NCBI GenBank assembly: GCA_015075725.1
Contig: JABTTV010000002.1
Location: 1-34,680, forward strand
Reading direction: 5' to 3'
Source: Anaerolineales bacterium
GTDB taxonomy: Bacteria; Chloroflexota; Anaerolineae; Anaerolineales; Villigracilaceae
Length of the DNA stretch: 34,680 nt
Each line of letters begins with the position of its first letter. Positions within the stretch are counted from its first letter, which is position 1. Under the pieces are notes generated by a model. It had not been told where the DNA came from. It searched no databases and saw only the letters and a list, made by a program, of their open reading frames with translations. A program made the translations under genes and the position numbers. This document shows, piece after piece, positions 14,252 to 21,758 of this stretch.

Positions 14252-14926
14252 ATGGACCCCATTCAACGCCCGACAACCGATGCCCGGAAAGGCGACATCG
14301 TCGACGCAAAAGACGCGAAAGGCTGGTTTTATGCCGATCCCGTGAAGGATCATTTTTTTCATCCGAGGAATTTTATGCAGGATGAATCGGCGTATGCGAA
14401 CGCGGCTATGGGCATGGTCGGCTCGCCCGCCTGCGGGGACGCCATGAAAATTTGGATCATAGTCGATTCAAATACAGAGCGCATCACCGATCTGAAGTGG
14501 CAGACCTTTGGCTGCGCTTCCGCGATTGCGTCAACATCCATGATGTCCCTTATGGTCACGGAGAACGGCGGCATGACCCTTCAGGAAGCCCGCCGACTGA
14601 AGCCGCAGGACATTATGGAGCGGCTCGGCGGTCTTCCGGCCCGGAAGGTTCATTGTTCGGTGCTGGGGGACAAAGCGCTCCGATCGGCCATTAATGACTG
14701 GTATCGTAGGACCGGAAAAAACGATCTCATCGAAATAGAATTCGGCCGCCTCATCGACAAGGTCACGAAGGTTACGGACAAAGATATCGAAGAAGCCGTA
14801 CTTGATGGCGCGGACACGTTTGAGAAAGTTCAGGAAAAAACCAAGGTGGGCACGGGCGATCCCTCCTGCATCCCGGAGGCAGAACAGCTTATCCGGTTCT
14901 ATAAGGAAAAATATTTTGGTGTATGA
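14252..14926 (+). CDS. NifU/IscU-type Fe-S scaffold with a degenerate Bfd-like domain
   Basis: A 224-residue protein. The N-terminal domain is an IscU scaffold with all three cluster Cys: Cys61 in SPACGDAM (with the conserved Asp63), Cys88 in FGCASAIAS and Cys135 in VHCSVLG. The C-terminal 60 residues align with the Bfd-like [2Fe-2S] domain of NifU (KVTDKDIEEAVLDGADTFEKVQEKTKVG), but three of its four Cys ligands are replaced: Asp169 and Val171 stand where NifU has CxC, and GTGDPSC retains only the last Cys. The domain should therefore not bind its own [2Fe-2S] cluster. It follows iscS after a type B hairpin. No Shine-Dalgarno site is visible. Confidence 0.9.
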   Translation: MDPIQRPTTDARKGDIVDAKDAKGWFYADPVKDHFFHPRNFMQDESAYANAAMGMVGSPACGDAMKIWIIVDSNTERITDLKWQTFGCASAIASTSMMSLMVTENGGMTLQEARRLKPQDIMERLGGLPARKVHCSVLGDKALRSAINDWYRRTGKNDLIEIEFGRLIDKVTKVTDKDIEEAVLDGADTFEKVQEKTKVGTGDPSCIPEAEQLIRFYKEKYFGV

Positions 14927-14940
14927 TGGGGACCGGTGCG

Positions 14941-15180
14941 GAACAGGGAAGTAGGGGGCGTAGTTGCGTAGGCCCTAGACATGAGTTATGGGCCGTGAGC
15001 CAATGCGGGAGGAGGGAGTGGGAAGTAGGGGGAGAGTACGTCGTTGCGTAGGACGTGGTTCTGTAGAGGGAGCATAATTCTCCCCGAATCCCATAACCAG
15101 TAACCAATAATCCTTAACTGGTTCCCTTTTCCCTGTGCCCTTAGCCCTTTTATCAATTCCCAATTACTCATTGCCAACAT
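14941..15180. repeat. Intergenic word-like repeat, copy 3 (degenerate)
   Basis: A mosaic of the same motifs as at 5346-5545 in a more diverged form: GTAGTTGCGTAGG, GGGGGAGAGTACGTCGTTGCG, AGCATAATTCT, CCGAATCCCATAACC and CCCTGTGCCCTTAGCCC. It fills the gap between the NifU-like and ferredoxin genes. No coding potential seen. Confidence 0.7.
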
Positions 15181-15188
15181 ATCCAAGC

Positions 15189-15194
15189 TATAAT
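15189..15194 (+). promoter_or_regulatory. -10 box of the ferredoxin gene
   Basis: A consensus TATAAT 21 bases before the ATG at 15216, giving a leader of about 14 bases without a Shine-Dalgarno site. No good -35 at standard spacing. Confidence 0.55.
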
Positions 15195-15215
15195 CTTCCC
15201 CTACGCAGCCTTCTT

Positions 15216-15473
15216 ATGAATGAAGACGGACACAAACAACAGAAACCCCTCGTCATTTCCCGGGTCGTCGTGGACCGAGAACTCTGTATTGGCGCGGCGC
15301 CATGCGTGACCGTCGCGCCCGGCGTGTTCCAACTCGATGAAGAAAATAAGGCGTATGTAGTGGATCCGAATGGCGCGGACGCGGAGACCATTTTGCTTGC
15401 GGCACAGGCATGTCCCACGCAGGCGATCATTTTATACGACGAAGACGGAAATCAAATCTATCCGGAAGCGTGA
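15216..15473 (+). CDS. Single-cluster ferredoxin lacking one Cys ligand
   Basis: An acidic 85-residue electron carrier. The ligand pattern is C-x5-C...C-P: Cys24 (CIGAAPC), Cys30 and Cys66 (ACPTQAI). Where a [4Fe-4S] ferredoxin has its second Cys there is Ala27. The same pattern occurs in [3Fe-4S] and some [4Fe-4S] single-cluster ferredoxins that serve P450s and other redox enzymes. The surrounding VAPGVFQLDEENKAYVVDP is typical of this group. The location next to iscS/nifU suggests a role in, or dependence on, Fe-S assembly. The frame is open upstream to 15135, but that part is intergenic repeat; the ATG at 15216 follows a TATAAT box. Confidence 0.88.
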   Translation: MNEDGHKQQKPLVISRVVVDRELCIGAAPCVTVAPGVFQLDEENKAYVVDPNGADAETILLAAQACPTQAIILYDEDGNQIYPEA

Positions 15474-15547
15474 TGCGCATACACGGATATTTTTGCTGCG
15501 TTATGATGGCTTGCACGAGGTTTCGCGGCCTGATACTGAATTGATAT

Positions 15548-15835
15548 ATGAATACTGAATCAACAAATGCTGACATTTTGAAGCGCTGTTGGCGTTCGGG
15601 CGCGATGTTGACGAACAGTCTCAAGAAGTGAAGTCCGAAATCGGCGGCATGAAGTCAGACCATGAAGTCAGACATTGCTGGGATAAAGGTAAACATCAGA
15701 AGTATAAAGGCTCAAATGGTAACGAAGAATTGTCTCGACGCGAAACTCGCTGACCAATACAGCGATGTGGTACATTTTGTCAGAACTCGCGTCCGTTGCT
15801 GGAGGGACATCGGTTCCCAAAGCATCGCATCGTAA
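15548..15835 (+). pseudogene. Frameshifted remnant of a small coiled-coil protein
   Basis: Reading in shifted frames restores one continuous coiled-coil-like protein: MNTESTNADILK, then ALLAFGRDVDEQSQEVKSEIGGMKSD, then DIAGIKVNIRSIKAQMVTKN and DAKLADQYSDVV, ending at TAA 15833-15835. The first shift is a missing base near 15580 (AAGCGCTG where AAGGCGCTG would keep frame). The second is an exact 13-base tandem duplication, CATGAAGTCAGAC at 15648-15660 and 15661-15673. The pieces resemble small heptad proteins common in CPR genomes, often annotated as hypothetical. The intact ancestral length cannot be told because the C-terminus also looks eroded. Confidence 0.65.
15648..15673 (+). repeat. 13-base perfect tandem duplication inside the pseudogene
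   Basis: CATGAAGTCAGAC occurs twice without a gap. Thirteen is not a multiple of three, so the duplication itself breaks the reading frame. Confidence 0.95.
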
Positions 15836-15890
15836 ACGCCATTTTGTATTTCCGTCCTCGTATTTCCATGAGATAACGTCTCAAAAGATA

Positions 15891-15922
15891 AGCCCCGCAT
15901 TTTTTCGGATGCGGGGCTTTTG
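15891..15922. terminator. Bidirectional terminator
   Basis: AGCCCCGCAT (15891-15900) and ATGCGGGGCT (15909-15918) form a ten-base-pair stem with T-rich sequence on both sides. It serves the minus-strand CNB-like gene and the plus-strand pseudogene remnant. Confidence 0.85.
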
Positions 15923-15929
15923 ATGAGGA

Positions 15930-17423
15930 TTATTTTTTACCTTCCGTCGGCGGCAGAACCACGGTTTCCATGGTGGAGGTGGTTGTGCCGTGATCGTCGG
16001 ACAGCCGGTATGCGCCGGGACTGGTCGGCGACGGGCAGGTGAATCCCAGGCGGGATGAAGGAACGGTGGGCGCTTCTTCGAGCGTGAAAGGTTCGGGAGG
16101 CGTAGGAACGGCAGGGGCGGCGTCGACCGATATGGCATGACCCGAGTGCGGCAGCTTCGGCCTGAATGGCCGAGCCAGGGTAGGCGGCTCAAAGGCGGGA
16201 ATCACGCCGTCTTCGTGCGCAGCGGCCTCTTCCCCGGACGGCATCGCTTGATCCGGCGGAACATTCGGCGTGCCGACGCTGGGCGGCAGAATGTCGAAGA
16301 CCTGCGTAATGCGGTCTTCGCAGATTTCCGCATGCGGCAGATCTTCTTCCTGCTCGGAGGGAGGGGGCGGCTTCGTTCCCACGCGCACGCTCGGAACTGC
16401 GGGCGGCACGGATTGGTGTACGAGCCGCGTGGACACGGCGGCAAGCGCCTTGGATAACGCTCCGTCGATATCCTCCTCGCGGAGATTTTCGACGAAAGGC
16501 TTTTTCTGTGCCGGAAGTCCGTGTTTGACGGCCTGGAGTTCTTCGAGTGATTCTCCGTACAAGAGCGTTTTCTCTTCCGGCGTCATGTCCAAATGCCGGC
16601 GTCCGATGCCGAGCTCTTCCGTATTCACGCCGAGGCGTTCGATAACGCCCATGGCGAACTCCGCGATGTTGCGGAGCCGATCCACGTACATTTCTGCGCC
16701 CCGCCAGCGATACCGCATGCGTTCGCGTTCGCCCTCGAGCTCCATGAACGCTTCTGCGGACTTGCCTTTCGCATCCGAGGCATGCGCCATGGCTTCGTCG
16801 ATGAGCGCCGTGTGGCGGTTCATCACCTCGATCATGGCGTTCATATTCCATCCGTGTTCGCGGAGGAATGGTCGCGCCTCTTCCACCAGCGCCGTGGCCC
16901 GGTCGTTCAGCTCGTGGAGCTTCGCCATTTCGTGCATGGTGGAGAGCACCTGCATGCGCATTTGATATTCCACCTTGAGGAGCTGGAAGAGCTCCGGATC
17001 CCGTTCGTACAGGTCCAGAAGGTGTTCGTTCCGGAGCATGAACACCAGCGCGGGCGTGATCGCCACCACGCTCGTGACGGCGGGCATTTTCGCATACACC
17101 GGGTATAGCGCCTGCGAAAAGGCGATGCCGCCTTCCGGCACTCGGAAAACCGTAATCTCCTTGTGCCCGATGCCCGGGTAAAAGTGCGATTGACGCTCTT
17201 CTACCTCCCCGTCGAAAACGAGGTAGGCGTGAGGAAGTCCTTCGGGATCGAAATCTCCCTGACGGACAATGTATTCGCCGGCATCGACTTCGATTTGCGC
17301 GGCGGCAAGGCCGGGGTTGGCCTCGAGCAGGAGCTTGAGCCTCCGGGCGCGGTTCAGATTCGTGAGAACCTTGCCGTCACCCGTGGAACCCGTTTCCTGC
17401 TTTGGACGAGGGGTTGTTCCCAT
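15930..17423 (-). CDS. Cyclic-nucleotide-binding-like domain protein with coiled coil and Pro-rich tail
   Basis: A 497-residue soluble protein. Residues about 40-155 have the CNB fold pattern: IEVDAGEYIVRQGDFDPEGLPHAYLVFDGEVEE, then VFRVPEGGIAFSQALYP, PAVTSVVAITPALVFMLRNEHLLDLYERDPEL. The phosphate-binding cassette is degenerate; the usual FGE...R(A/S)A element reads GGIAFSQ...PAVTS, so the Glu and Arg that bind cyclic nucleotide are missing. A long helical region follows (about 155-320), then a Pro-rich low-complexity tail. There is no HTH, so it is not a CRP-type regulator; a scaffold role is more likely. Start fixed by AAGGAG close upstream. The promoter is TTGACA-17-CATACT with a leader of about 85 bases containing a palindrome. 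Confidence 0.78.
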   Translation of the reverse strand: MGTTPRPKQETGSTGDGKVLTNLNRARRLKLLLEANPGLAAAQIEVDAGEYIVRQGDFDPEGLPHAYLVFDGEVEERQSHFYPGIGHKEITVFRVPEGGIAFSQALYPVYAKMPAVTSVVAITPALVFMLRNEHLLDLYERDPELFQLLKVEYQMRMQVLSTMHEMAKLHELNDRATALVEEARPFLREHGWNMNAMIEVMNRHTALIDEAMAHASDAKGKSAEAFMELEGERERMRYRWRGAEMYVDRLRNIAEFAMGVIERLGVNTEELGIGRRHLDMTPEEKTLLYGESLEELQAVKHGLPAQKKPFVENLREEDIDGALSKALAAVSTRLVHQSVPPAVPSVRVGTKPPPPSEQEEDLPHAEICEDRITQVFDILPPSVGTPNVPPDQAMPSGEEAAAHEDGVIPAFEPPTLARPFRPKLPHSGHAISVDAAPAVPTPPEPFTLEEAPTVPSSRLGFTCPSPTSPGAYRLSDDHGTTTSTMETVVLPPTEGKK

Positions 17424-17480
17424 TCCGTTCTCCTTACTGTGTTGGAATGTCGAAGTCCAAGTTTTTGCGTTTGACCGGCA

Positions 17481-17495
17481 TATTCCGTCGGAATA
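17481..17495. promoter_or_regulatory. Palindrome in the leader of the CNB-like gene
   Basis: TATTCCG-T-CGGAATA is a perfect seven-base inverted repeat around one base, just downstream of the predicted transcription start near 17508. It may be an operator or an RNA hairpin. Confidence 0.45.
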
Positions 17496-17514
17496 CAGTA
17501 CGGTCGAACATGCG

Positions 17515-17543
17515 AGTATGCCAGAAAAAGGCCATTATGTCAA
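17515..17543 (-). promoter_or_regulatory. Promoter of the CNB-like gene
   Basis: Minus strand TTGACA (17538-17543), 17-base spacer, CATACT (17515-17520). Confidence 0.75.
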
Positions 17544-17622
17544 CCTCACTCGGCATTCTCGACTCTGTATTGTACACGCATTATCTCCGTCTCGTTTCAC
17601 GAGAGCCTCCCTGGCCGGATGT

Positions 17623-18828
17623 TCAAATGGTTCTTTTACGGAGAACCAAAATACGGCGGGCGATTTTTTGCCCCTCTCGGTGATACAGGAGCGGTCGCGG
17701 CCTGTTCTCCCATCCTTCAAGCGGATGAATCAGGTCATATCCGAGTTTTGCCAGCGTATCGGAAGACAATTCCGCGGCCGCGCTTCCTTTTGCGGTCCGG
17801 AATGACGGCCACACCATAATGAGTTTTCCATCAGAAGATAGGAGCGGATGGAGCTCCCGGAGCGTCTCGGTCCACAGCTCTTCAATGTTTTTTCGAACGA
17901 TATTAAGCGCGCGTTCGTCCTCGCTTCCTTTGAGTGGGGGGCCGAGAGATCCCTCCGTCACAATCCGGTCCAGGCTCCCCTCCGCAAAACGTTTTGAAAG
18001 AAAACGCGCATCCGCCGTGGCATGCTCGATGCGTTTTTGATCACTGCGCGAAAGAATACCCCGCGTAATGAGCCATTCGATATTTTGTGTGGACGACGCC
18101 GTCTGTTTTGCATCGATATCGGTACCGATAATGCGCGCCGCTTGCGTGGCCAGAGCCGCTTCCATGAGCACGGTGCCGTTTCCGCAAAAGGGATCGAGCA
18201 CGGTTTGCCCCGGCCGGATATCAGCAAGATTCACCAAGATGCGCGCAAGCTTGGGCGGGAGCATGCCCGCGGTTTCGTCGCGGACCGGCCTTCCGTAGTC
18301 GCGTTCGCTCCATGCGTCCGCATTCTGCACATGCGTTGTGAGTCCGATATGAACATGCGCGCGGTCAGCAAGAACGACAAAATCATATCCGTCCGTCGTC
18401 AGATTCAATTTTGCGACGGCAGCGGGAGTAAGAGGCTTGCCGTCCTTGCTTGTTACCCAGCGGCAGCGTATGCCGCGATCTTTCAGAACCTGTTTTAGGG
18501 CAATCGGAATATGCAACAGCGAACGGCGTTCCTTCTCCGTTCCTCCGAGGACGGTGAAACCGAAGGCGATATTCGAACCGCGAGGGAAGGACTGAATGAT
18601 ATCCGCGAACGTTTCCGTCCGTATGTCGCGGGAGGGGATGCTGTTCACGATATCTCCGAGCTTTACGGTTCCCGCCAGCCTATCCATCAACCCATTGCCG
18701 TCCCATTCCTGGTTCTCCTCAATAGCTCCATAGTCCACCAGGATCGGTTTTTGCTCCGCATGCGTCACAATCCTGTACTCGGCAAGCGCAATACGGGGAT
18801 GATTCCCGAAAATCAGGAAATGTTTCAT
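17623..18828 (-). CDS. Trm11/TrmG10-type RNA guanine methyltransferase
   Basis: A 401-residue protein with an N-terminal THUMP-like region (HFLIFGNHPRIALAEYRIV..., FGFTVLGGTEKERRSLLHIPIALKQVLKDRGIRCRWV) and a C-terminal Rossmann methyltransferase. The SAM-binding motif is VLDPFCGNGTVLMEA (about 205-219), followed by IIGTDIDAKQ. This arrangement matches Trm11 and archaeal TrmG10, which methylate N2 of guanine in tRNA. The catalytic motif IV, normally [D/N]PPY, reads TEGSLGPPL (about 288), which is unusual; either the target or mechanism differs, or this is a lineage-specific form. The ATG at 18828 lies seven bases after TAGGAT; an earlier in-frame Met (18864) would lie upstream of that box. 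Confidence 0.82.
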   Translation of the reverse strand: MKHFLIFGNHPRIALAEYRIVTHAEQKPILVDYGAIEENQEWDGNGLMDRLAGTVKLGDIVNSIPSRDIRTETFADIIQSFPRGSNIAFGFTVLGGTEKERRSLLHIPIALKQVLKDRGIRCRWVTSKDGKPLTPAAVAKLNLTTDGYDFVVLADRAHVHIGLTTHVQNADAWSERDYGRPVRDETAGMLPPKLARILVNLADIRPGQTVLDPFCGNGTVLMEAALATQAARIIGTDIDAKQTASSTQNIEWLITRGILSRSDQKRIEHATADARFLSKRFAEGSLDRIVTEGSLGPPLKGSEDERALNIVRKNIEELWTETLRELHPLLSSDGKLIMVWPSFRTAKGSAAAELSSDTLAKLGYDLIHPLEGWENRPRPLLYHREGQKIARRILVLRKRTI

Positions 18829-18835
18829 GGACTGT

Positions 18836-18841
18836 ATCCTA
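18836..18841 (-). promoter_or_regulatory. Putative -10 box of the Trm11-like gene, leaderless start
   Basis: Minus strand TAGGAT ends seven bases before the ATG at 18828. No Shine-Dalgarno site. Confidence 0.5.
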
Positions 18842-18885
18842 CCTTGAAACCCTTTGAAATGCATTGTTTTTCGAGGCGAGGTAGC

Positions 18886-18958
18886 TTGACATAGCCGCCA
18901 TTGTATGATGGAGTGTCACATCCGCTTTGACAGGCGGGTATGTCGTCTCGGGTTGACG
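18886..18958 (+). promoter_or_regulatory. Cluster of three -35-like hexamers before paralog 1
   Basis: TTGACA at 18886-18891 and 18927-18932 and TTGACG at 18953-18958. None has a good -10 at 17 bases; TATGAT is present 12 bases after the first. The region upstream of 19038 thus probably holds the promoter, but I cannot place it. Confidence 0.3.
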
Positions 18959-19037
18959 TTCGGGAAGCCGAATGTCAGGTTGAGACTATGGAAGCTTTGC
19001 TTGAACCTTTGAAACCAAACAGTGAAAGGAGAGCCTG

Positions 19038-21131
19038 ATGCATCGCCTCAGACATCTGTGGTGTGTGCTTCTCTCGGGGTTCCTTGCCGTTCTCTTCTTT
19101 GCCGCGAGGGTGTCCGCACAGGGCAATCCTCCGGTGGAAGGCGTGAACTTCAAGGTCATACATCCGAGGGATGGGAATCCGGAGTGGACCTACTTCATGA
19201 TTCTCCCCCACAAGAACGTCAACACGCACAAGTTGGCGGAGATATTCCGTACGGACCAGTGGTCCATACGGGAGGACAATCCCACGGGCACGCTCGCAGT
19301 CTGCGAGACGCGTCCGGGGCACTTCGACATGAGCCGCGGGATCAAGGATCCCGAGGGACGGCGAACCAATGCCGTGTGGGCGAATTGTCCCAAGGAAAAG
19401 CAGTACGTGTACATGCTGTACAGCACCGTTTTGGTGCTGAAGGGCAAGAAGCATTTGAGCTTCGATGAGAAGCAACAGGTGCTTTCGACGCTCGAAAGCT
19501 GCACGGATCGTACATGCCTCCTCGAGACGGCCAGCCGCGTTTCGGGCAAGGATGCGCTGGCGCATCCCGGATCCGGTATCGGAAATACGGTTGTTGCGCC
19601 GCCGCCGGACAAACCGGCCGCGATTCAACCTCCGCCGCCTCCAGCGCCACCGCCGCCTGCATTGGCCATCGTGAAGACGGAAGGTACGGGGGACGGACCG
19701 TTTTGGGGCGCGATCGTCCTGGCGCTCATCGGTCTCGTCGTCGCCGTCCGCGAACGAAGCCGCGCCATGCGCTTTCAGCGCTACAGCACGGCTTTCCCGA
19801 AGATCGAGGCGCAATCCGCGCACCTGTCCTCGGAATGTTCGGACCTGCAGGATGCCATTCGGAACGCTGTGCTGAAGCTCAACAAGAGTGTGCTCGGAAA
19901 CGGGCCGCTCCCGGGCGTACGACAGGATCCGAAAAAGCTCCTGTCCGTCATCGCCGACAGGGTCGTCGAACGGTTCTACGGCGTCCACGGCGCGCTCGGG
20001 GAATTGGCGCGGAACGTGAATGGCGGTCAGGTATCGCTTTCCGCCGCGCTCGAACCGTCCGACATCGCACGCATCAATGAGCGCGTAACGGTGCTCAAGT
20101 CGAGCCGGACCGCGGCCGTAGCGCAGGAGGTGGAGACCAAGCTTCGGCTCGAGGAAATCTCGGCGGTGCACGAACGGCAGAAGCAGGAACGGTCCTTCAA
20201 GGACTTTCTTGCGGAGCTCTACGTGCGCTTCCGAGGCGCTCCTCCGGACGGCTATCAGGAACGTCCTGCCGACGAACTCGAACGGGATGTGCTCCGGCTT
20301 GTCGAAACCGCAGACGAATCCTATCGTCGCGGCATCGACGAAGTCCGGCAGGTCATCGGCCTTCCCGCCATCGATCAGGCGCAAGCCTGCTTCGATGCGG
20401 GAGCGCTGGAAGACATCCACGAAGCGCTCGAAGAGAAGCGCATGCTTCTCGAGTCTCTCGCGGCCTCGAGCGAGACGGAGCTTACAACGCTCTCGGAGCG
20501 CATCGACTTCGTGTCCTCGGACAGCACGCTGGAACGGTTCCGCCGTCGCTGCGAAGAGCTCGCGGAAAAGCTCTTCCATCTCAAGGCGTCTGCCAAGCCG
20601 GCGGAAACTCCGACAGGGCAGGAGCAGCGTACGGCGTCGGAGGACATCGAGAGGCTCGTAACCGAACATGCTGCGCTCGAAATCCGCCTCGCGGAGCTCG
20701 AAGGGCAGAATGCCGGTCTTCGGATCCGCCTCTATGAGGCGGAGAGGCAGCCGACCACCAATCGCATGCCGACCTTCCATGACATTCAGGTTGGCGGGGA
20801 AAAGCCCGCATCGGCCGAGATCGAATCCATCGGTCTCGAACCGGCAAAGAGCGGCAGAACCATGACCCCTCCGGCCGTGGGAACCATCTCGACACTCGAC
20901 ACCAGAAGTCCAAAGCGGCGCGCGGCCTTTTCCGGCATTCACGCCTTCGCAGACATCGTGGAGGGACACGTCACGTTCAGGCTCGAACATGATTCGGAAC
21001 TCCCGATCATCCGCCGTCTCGCCCAACTGCTCAACCGCAACTTTCAGTGGGAGAGCGCGAAAGGCGAGACACACACCTTCAAGCCCGGTAAGCTGCTGAA
21101 CGAGCAGTACTGGGCCGCGATCGCCGGGTAG
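19038..21131 (+). CDS. Paralog 1: exported LysM-like domain, TM helix, long coiled coil, C-terminal module
   Basis: A 697-residue protein without a family I recognise. Order: signal peptide (about 1-28, ending RVSAQ); an exported domain (35-165) with a LysM-like core (KLAEIFRTDQWSIREDNPTGTLAVC), the motif RRTNAVWANCPKEKQYVYML and a Cx4C pair (ESCTDRTC); a Pro-rich linker (PPPDKPAAIQPPPPPAPPPP); one transmembrane helix (about 220-238) followed by RERSR, so the C-terminus is inside; a mostly helical coiled-coil region (about 245-560); and a C-terminal module (about 630-697) shared with paralog 3. Start fixed by GAAAGGAG upstream. A 750-residue ORF on the other strand is a codon-bias shadow. It could act as an envelope-to-cytoplasm structural link. 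Confidence 0.85.
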   Translation: MHRLRHLWCVLLSGFLAVLFFAARVSAQGNPPVEGVNFKVIHPRDGNPEWTYFMILPHKNVNTHKLAEIFRTDQWSIREDNPTGTLAVCETRPGHFDMSRGIKDPEGRRTNAVWANCPKEKQYVYMLYSTVLVLKGKKHLSFDEKQQVLSTLESCTDRTCLLETASRVSGKDALAHPGSGIGNTVVAPPPDKPAAIQPPPPPAPPPPALAIVKTEGTGDGPFWGAIVLALIGLVVAVRERSRAMRFQRYSTAFPKIEAQSAHLSSECSDLQDAIRNAVLKLNKSVLGNGPLPGVRQDPKKLLSVIADRVVERFYGVHGALGELARNVNGGQVSLSAALEPSDIARINERVTVLKSSRTAAVAQEVETKLRLEEISAVHERQKQERSFKDFLAELYVRFRGAPPDGYQERPADELERDVLRLVETADESYRRGIDEVRQVIGLPAIDQAQACFDAGALEDIHEALEEKRMLLESLAASSETELTTLSERIDFVSSDSTLERFRRRCEELAEKLFHLKASAKPAETPTGQEQRTASEDIERLVTEHAALEIRLAELEGQNAGLRIRLYEAERQPTTNRMPTFHDIQVGGEKPASAEIESIGLEPAKSGRTMTPPAVGTISTLDTRSPKRRAAFSGIHAFADIVEGHVTFRLEHDSELPIIRRLAQLLNRNFQWESAKGETHTFKPGKLLNEQYWAAIAG

Positions 21132-21193
21132 GCGATCAGGGGCGGCAACAGCCCTTTCCAGTATGTTGCACATCGCGGTTCGGACACCGCAAA

Positions 21194-21206
21194 CCGCCGC
21201 CGGCGG
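21194..21206. repeat. GC-rich palindrome downstream of paralog 1 (a)
   Basis: CCGCCGCCGGCGG can pair as CCGCC/GGCGG. It belongs to a set of similar short hairpins that occurs after each of the three paralog genes. Confidence 0.55.
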
Positions 21207-21247
21207 AATATAACGTCCAAAGCACATTCGGGTTCGCGGGACCCCGT

Positions 21248-21260
21248 TCGCCGGAGGCGA
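21248..21260. repeat. GC-rich palindrome downstream of paralog 1 (b)
   Basis: TCGCCGGAGGCGA, a stem TCGCC/GGCGA with three-base loop, matching the TTCGCCGGnGGCGAA elements at 23418 and 23468. Confidence 0.6.
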
Positions 21261-21281
21261 GCGAAAGAACGCACTTCCAAG

Positions 21282-21308
21282 CGCCCCCTATTGTGAGGGG
21301 CGTTTTGC
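21282..21308 (+). terminator. Rho-independent terminator of paralog 1
   Basis: CGCCCC (21282-21287) and GGGGCG (21297-21302) form a hairpin followed by TTTT. Confidence 0.65.
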
Positions 21309-21339
21309 GTTGTACGAATCGCGAGGTATATAGAGAACG

Positions 21340-21613
21340 GGAAGTATGGTGCAGGGTTTTACGTAGGGCGTAGTACGTGGTTGTGGAGGGGGAAGAGTAC
21401 GTAGTTGCGTAGGGGGCATAATTCTAACCGAGATCCGAAACCCGTTCTCTTCGCCCTTAGCCCTGTGCCCTTTTCCCAATTGCCAATAGCTCCCACTCAC
21501 AATCTTCCCCATAACTCCTTCCCTTTGGCCCTTGTGTCTGTAGGTTCGTAGGTCCGTAAGACCGTAGGTTCGTAGGTCATGTGCTGTTCACCCTAGACTC
21601 GAACCCCGAGCGA
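21340..21613. repeat. Intergenic word-like repeat, copy 4
   Basis: The block 21394-21451 is identical to 5382-5439 and 21544-21565 to 5465-5486; CTAGACTCGAACCCCGAG near the end has a one-base variant near 5512. The 22-base block sits in a set of CGTAGGT / ACCGTAGG sub-repeats. No coding potential. Confidence 0.85.
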
Positions 21614-21630
21614 AACCGCCCCTGTCTCCC

Positions 21631-21659
21631 TTGACAGAATCGTCTTTTTGTGATAAAAA
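21631..21659 (+). promoter_or_regulatory. Promoter of paralog 2
   Basis: TTGACA (21631-21636), 17-base spacer, TAAAAA (21654-21659). A leader of about 90 bases, pyrimidine-rich at first, ends with an AAAGGAG Shine-Dalgarno site before the ATG at 21759. Confidence 0.6.
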
Positions 21660-21758
21660 CACTCTTCCTCTTTTGGATATTCTCTCACTCTTTCAAACGT
21701 TTCCTTTCCACAAACACGAGAACCGAACCTTAAAACCATCAACAAAAAGGAGCGAACG

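Noticed and set aside
15930..17423. CRP/FNR-type transcription factor
   Set aside because: The CNB-like domain is followed by helices and a Pro-rich tail; there is no helix-turn-helix and the ligand-binding residues are missing.
18975..21227. 750-residue minus-strand ORF opposite paralog 1
   Set aside because: Paralog 1 has a signal peptide, Shine-Dalgarno site, transmembrane helix and two paralogs in the same orientation. The antisense ORF is Arg/His-rich, typical of a shadow frame.
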